Source of the DNA: an uncultured Oscillospiraceae bacterium
GTDB taxonomy: Bacteria > Bacillota_A > Clostridia > Oscillospirales > Oscillospiraceae
Length of the DNA stretch: 9,191 bases
Assembly (NCBI GenBank): GCA_944385265.1
Contig: CALWWO010000025.1
Coordinates: 1 to 9,191, forward strand
Direction: 5' to 3'
A program made the translations under genes and the position numbers. How positions within the stretch are numbered: the first letter of the stretch is position 1; each line of letters starts with the position of its first letter. Below, one piece after another: positions 6,321 through 9,191 of this stretch. The notes below the pieces were generated by a model. The model made no database searches. It was not told where the DNA came from and saw only the letters and a program-made list of their open reading frames with translations.

Positions 6321-6344
6321 ATAGTAAATAAAATACTGTAGAAT
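6316..6344 (+). promoter_or_regulatory. Sigma-A type promoter for the lipoprotein genes
   Basis: TTTACA (6316-6321), a 17-base spacer and TAGAAT (6339-6344), each one mismatch from consensus. The start would be near 6351, giving an untranslated leader of about 250 bases. A weaker alternative closer to the gene is TTTATA (6498-6503), 17 bases, TAAAAT (6521-6526). Only mapping of 5' ends would decide between them. Confidence 0.5.
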
Positions 6345-6552
6345 AAATTTAACAAAATTATTTAAATTAGTTTGCAAGTCCTCAGATACGTAAAATTGTT
6401 TGCGGCAAAATCGGCAATCTATATATATCGAACGCAGATTTTAATGAGGGAGGGCGATTCCGGTGGGCGTGTAAAAACAGTTGGATTTTGAAAACAATTT
6501 ATAAATCGTTAAACTCCAAATAAAATGAATATGGCAGTAAACAACAAATCTA
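6345..6552 (+). other. Non-coding leader region before the lipoprotein array
   Basis: The mutase and the first lipoprotein gene are 456 bases apart. Beyond the terminator, motif copies and promoter listed separately, I see AT-rich sequence with a more GC-rich patch at 6440-6475 (GAGGGAGGGCGATTCC and following). I found no tRNA, no riboswitch consensus I know, and no convincing gene. A 15-codon ATG frame at 6444-6491 lacks a ribosome site. Confidence 0.5.
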
Positions 6553-6583
6553 CGGATAAGGGATGCGCCGCATCCCTTATCCG
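6553..6583 (+). promoter_or_regulatory. Perfect 14-bp hairpin before the ribosome site, copy A
   Basis: 6553-6566 (CGGATAAGGGATGC) pairs perfectly with 6570-6583 around a three-base GCC loop. No T tract follows (CAAACCG), so it is not an intrinsic terminator. It lies 7 bases before the Shine-Dalgarno sequence (AAAGGAG 6591-6597) and could stabilise the mRNA 5' side or set the level of translation. Confidence 0.7.
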
Positions 6584-6603
6584 CAAACCGAAAGGAGCAA
6601 GCT

Positions 6604-7899
6604 ATGAAAAGGAATGTACTATCCGCGATTTTAGTGCTCGTACTTATGTTTTCTTTTGCCTTCACCGGATGCTCTGAAACTGATGTGGCAGGCGAGGACG
6701 AAATTTTTGATAACAGAAGCGGGAATATATTAACCCAAAATGTCATGAACATCCCGAGCGAACTTATTGATTTGCCCGAATATCAAGGAAGTGACGGGGT
6801 AAGGAGACTTGGAGCACTTCAAAATATGCTTGCTTATCCGACCGACGTGGCGCTTAGCGAGATTGTGGCGTTGACGGATTTAACAATAAATAGCATATAT
6901 ATGGATAAACCCCAAAACTGCGATACGGTGGAAGAGGAAATCGATTATTACATAGAAAACCAGCTGGACGATGCAACGGAGCTTGCAACGGATCAGGTGC
7001 TGTTCCTCTGCACGGAGCAGCCAAAGGAGACTGCGTTCCGCGCGGGAGAGGATGTGTACGACGTGTTCCCGGAAGAGGTGCTCCAACAGGCGGCTGACGC
7101 GATAGACAGCGCGGAAGACGAGCTGATGACAAATAGGTTTTATCGCGGTATGGTAGTGCTTCTTGATTATATGATTGAAAACCAGGATATAGATTATCTG
7201 CCGTATTCACATCTTGGGGAATATGCGCATTATCGCAACCCGGAACTTCTTATGGGAATTAAGCCTGCATCGATGTATATGATCTATAGGTCGATAAACA
7301 CGGCGCAGGACGCTCTTGAAGTGGATTCGATAGGTTATCTGCTCAATTCTCTGCATACGTACTCAGGCGCTTCTGTCTATATGACGCCGTATATCACGGG
7401 CGACGAGCAGATAGCAATGGGGTTTACTGAGCCTGCGTATGAAACATACGAGGAACAGGCGCAGTATTATCTCGATTCAAGTCACGAAAATGTGATGCTT
7501 AGGAATAAGGTCTTAAGCGCAAGCGAATATAACGGCGTGGCTATCTCTTACGATACGGAGACCGGCGAAGGAGCGATACTGCTTGAAGAGGACGTTCAGG
7601 ATCTCCTTACGGACGAGGATATCACAACGATACTGTCCGCGTTCACGGAGGGCGACACGGAGTACGACAAGGTGCTGTCCGGCACGAAGCAGCTCATAAA
7701 ATGCGTGTTTGACAGCAGGGAATTTGAGTATCCTGAGGAATCGGTCATAGCCGACGTTATAAACGGGACGTACGATAACGAGGGGCTTGACACGATGAAG
7801 CTTACGATAATCATCGGCGGGGCAGTTTTCGCGATAGCGGCGATTGCCGCCGTGATCGTGACCGTGCGGCAGAGGAAAAAGAGAAGCAATTTACAATAA
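6604..7899 (+). CDS. Lipoprotein with C-terminal membrane anchor and two TPM-like domains (copy A)
   Basis: A 431-residue surface protein of unrecognised family. Residues 1-23 form a lipoprotein signal: basic MKR, hydrophobic core, then FTGC with C23 as the lipidated residue. A variable linker (24-56) follows, then two regions that by pattern resemble divergent TPM (Psb32/YgcG) domains. The first spans about 70-192 (helix, TVEEEIDYYIE, DQVLFLC, DVFPEEVLQQAADAI, NRFYRGMVVLLDYM). The second spans about 236-366 (GASVYMTPYI, YEEQAQYYLD, NGVAISYDTETG, DLLTDEDITTIL, EGDTEYDKVLSGTKQLI). A transmembrane helix (400-421) and the basic tail RQRKKR end the protein, a C-terminal layout common in TPM proteins. 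It would be held at both ends on the outer face of the membrane. The start has AAAGGAG 6 bases upstream. Function is unknown; the domain call is pattern inference. Confidence 0.85.
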   Translation: MKRNVLSAILVLVLMFSFAFTGCSETDVAGEDEIFDNRSGNILTQNVMNIPSELIDLPEYQGSDGVRRLGALQNMLAYPTDVALSEIVALTDLTINSIYMDKPQNCDTVEEEIDYYIENQLDDATELATDQVLFLCTEQPKETAFRAGEDVYDVFPEEVLQQAADAIDSAEDELMTNRFYRGMVVLLDYMIENQDIDYLPYSHLGEYAHYRNPELLMGIKPASMYMIYRSINTAQDALEVDSIGYLLNSLHTYSGASVYMTPYITGDEQIAMGFTEPAYETYEEQAQYYLDSSHENVMLRNKVLSASEYNGVAISYDTETGEGAILLEEDVQDLLTDEDITTILSAFTEGDTEYDKVLSGTKQLIKCVFDSREFEYPEESVIADVINGTYDNEGLDTMKLTIIIGGAVFAIAAIAAVIVTVRQRKKRSNLQ

Positions 7900-7917
7900 C
7901 GATAAACAACAAATCTA

Positions 7918-7948
7918 CGGATAAGGGATGCAGTGCATCCCCTATCCG
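7918..7948 (+). promoter_or_regulatory. 14-bp hairpin before the ribosome site, copy B
   Basis: 7918-7931 pairs with 7935-7948 at 13 of 14 positions (one A-C mismatch) around an AGT loop. The loop has changed completely relative to copy A (GCC) while the stem is nearly kept, which hints that the structure matters. No T tract follows, so transcription can continue from the first gene into the second. Confidence 0.65.
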
Positions 7949-7970
7949 CAAACCGAAAGGAGCGCGCCCT

Positions 7971-9191
7971 ATGAAAAGGAATATACTCTCCGCAATTTTA
8001 GTGCTCGTACTCATGTTTTCTTTTGCTTTCACCGGATGCTCGGAAACTGATGCGACAAGTGAAGACGAAATTTTTGTTAACAGGAGCGGAATTATATCAA
8101 GCATCAATGTTGCACTTTTCCCGATCGAACTTGTTGATTTGCCCGAATATCAAGGAAGTGACGGGGTAAGGAGGCTTGGAGCACTCCAAGAAATGCTTGC
8201 TTATCCGATTGACGTGGTGCTTAGTGAGCTTACGGCATTGACGGATTTAACGATAAATAGCATATATATGGATAAACCACAAAACTGCGATACTGTGGAA
8301 GAGGAAATCGATTATTACATAGAAAACCTGCTGGACGATGCAACGGAGCTTGCAACGGATCAGGTGCTGTTCCTCTGCACGGAGGAGCCGAAGGAGACCG
8401 CGTTCCGTGCGGGAGAGGATGTGTACGACGTGTTCCCGGAGGAGGTGCTCCAACAGGCGGCTGACGCGATAGACAGCGCGGAAGACGAGCTGATGTCAAA
8501 TAGGTTTTATCGCGGTATGGTAGTGCTTCTTGATTATATGATTGAAAACCGGGATATAGATTATCTGCCGTATTCACATCTTGGGGAATATGCGCATTAT
8601 CGCAACCCGGAACTTCTTATGGAAATTAAGCCTGCATCGATGTATATGATCTATAGGTCGATAAACACGGCGCAGGACGCTCTTGAAGTGCTGTCGATAG
8701 GGTATCTGCTCAATTCCCTGCATACGTATTCAGGCGCTTCTGCCTATATAACGCCGTATATCACGGGCGATGAGCAGATAGAGATGGGGTTTACCGAGCC
8801 TGCATATGAAACATATGAGGAACAGGCGCAGTATTATCTCGATTCAAGCCACGAAAATGTGATGCTTAGAAATAAGGTCTTAAGCGCGAGCGAATATAAC
8901 GGCGTGGCTATCTCTTACGATACGGAGACCGGCGAAGGAGCGATACTGCTTGAAGAGGATGTCAAGGATCTCCTTACGGATGAGGATATCACAACGATAC
9001 TGTCCGCGTTCACGGAGGGCGACACGGAGTACGACAAGGTGCTGTCCGGCACGAAGCAGCTCATAAAATGCGTGTTTGACAGCGGGGAATTTGAGTATCC
9101 TGAGGAATCGGTCATAGCCGACGTTATAAACGGGACGTACGATAACGAGGGGCTTGACACGATGAAGCTTACGATAATCATCGGCGGGGCA
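7971..9191 (+). CDS. Lipoprotein with two TPM-like domains (copy B, 3' end outside window)
   Basis: An open frame of 407 codons reaching the last base of the window without a stop. It is a close paralogue of the preceding gene: by hand alignment about 29 of 407 residues differ (about 93% identity) and there are no indels. The lipobox FTGC (C23) is kept. Twelve differences fall between residues 28 and 55 and five more between 74 and 88; the remaining 319 residues to the window end carry only eleven. Several later changes alter charge or polarity (Q120L, G218E, D241L, A271E, Q332K, R372G). The frame stops at residue 407, inside the expected transmembrane helix, so only the helix remainder and basic tail should be missing. 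AAAGGAG (7956-7962) sits 8 bases before the ATG. Role as for copy A, unknown; the two are probably co-transcribed. Confidence 0.88.
   Translation, partial: MKRNILSAILVLVLMFSFAFTGCSETDATSEDEIFVNRSGIISSINVALFPIELVDLPEYQGSDGVRRLGALQEMLAYPIDVVLSELTALTDLTINSIYMDKPQNCDTVEEEIDYYIENLLDDATELATDQVLFLCTEEPKETAFRAGEDVYDVFPEEVLQQAADAIDSAEDELMSNRFYRGMVVLLDYMIENRDIDYLPYSHLGEYAHYRNPELLMEIKPASMYMIYRSINTAQDALEVLSIGYLLNSLHTYSGASAYITPYITGDEQIEMGFTEPAYETYEEQAQYYLDSSHENVMLRNKVLSASEYNGVAISYDTETGEGAILLEEDVKDLLTDEDITTILSAFTEGDTEYDKVLSGTKQLIKCVFDSGEFEYPEESVIADVINGTYDNEGLDTMKLTIIIGGA

Larger units (their letters stand above)
6538..7902 (+). repeat. Tandem duplication unit A (about 1365 bp)
   Basis: From TAAACAAC at 6538 this unit matches the sequence starting at 7903, at an offset of 1365 before the ribosome-site spacer and 1367 after it. 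The unit begins just before the hairpin and ends three bases after the stop codon of the first lipoprotein gene, so exactly one gene plus its upstream hairpin has been duplicated head to tail. Confidence 0.92.
7903..9191 (+). repeat. Tandem duplication unit B (partial, runs off the window)
   Basis: Second copy of the unit starting at 6538. The only length difference seen is two extra bases between the ribosome site and the ATG. Similarity continues to the last base of the window, so the right boundary and any further copies lie outside. Confidence 0.92.

Noticed and set aside
6525..6677. A roughly 50-codon frame starting ATGAATATGGCA, reading through the hairpin and overlapping the lipoprotein start out of frame
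   Set aside because: No ribosome site before it. In the second unit the same frame has no start codon, so it is not conserved as a gene. Translational coupling remains possible but unsupported.
7866..7971. Possible -1 frameshift at the A-rich end of the first lipoprotein gene, since the second gene's frame is open upstream
   Set aside because: The heptamer is GAAAAAG, not a proper slippery site, and the second gene has its own strong ribosome site and ATG.
6854..8577. Two similar antisense frames (6854-7210 and 8230-8577) sharing MNTADNLYPGFQ
   Set aside because: Their similarity is explained by the duplicated lipoprotein genes on the other strand; no ribosome sites or promoters support them.

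Overview
The window looks like chromosome from an uncultured, probably anaerobic gut-type Clostridia (Bacillota). The signs are AGGAG-type Shine-Dalgarno sequences before nearly every gene, sigma-A style promoters with 17-base spacing, intrinsic terminators, GC near 50% with heavy use of the ATA isoleucine codon, and lipoprotein signals of Gram-positive type. No rRNA, tRNA, CRISPR array, transposase or phage gene was found. The lineage is inference; no marker gene is present.

Left part (1-2238, minus strand): a probable three-gene unit read leftwards from a promoter near 2210-2238. It holds rpiB (ribose-5-phosphate isomerase B), a 115-residue three-helix membrane protein of unknown function, and a membrane-anchored calcineurin-like metallophosphoesterase of the YkuE/YaeI type. 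It ends in a strong intrinsic terminator at 113-152. The gap between the last two genes is unusually structured.

Middle (2294-6261, plus strand): a divergent promoter drives a WbbL-like family 2 glycosyltransferase. A second, RgpB-like family 2 glycosyltransferase follows; its Shine-Dalgarno sequence lies inside a long inverted repeat that could act as a translation switch. After a terminator, an independent near-consensus promoter drives a full-length alpha-phosphoglucomutase/phosphomannomutase, ended by another hairpin terminator. The two transferases and the hexose-phosphate mutase fit surface-polysaccharide synthesis: the mutase supplies sugar-1-phosphate for nucleotide sugars and the transferases use such donors.

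Right part (6262-9191, plus strand): an AT-rich regulatory region with a promoter whose -35 box overlaps a 15-base motif, itself repeated inside the preceding terminator loop. A tandem duplication of about 1365 bp follows. Each unit carries a 14-bp hairpin directly before the ribosome binding site and a gene for a lipoprotein with a C-terminal transmembrane anchor. The two proteins are about 93% identical with no indels over 407 shared codons, and the differences cluster just after the lipidated cysteine. The second gene runs off the window just as its membrane helix begins. By pattern, each protein seems to contain two divergent TPM-like (Psb32/YgcG) domains in a row. This duplicated family is the most novel part of the window.
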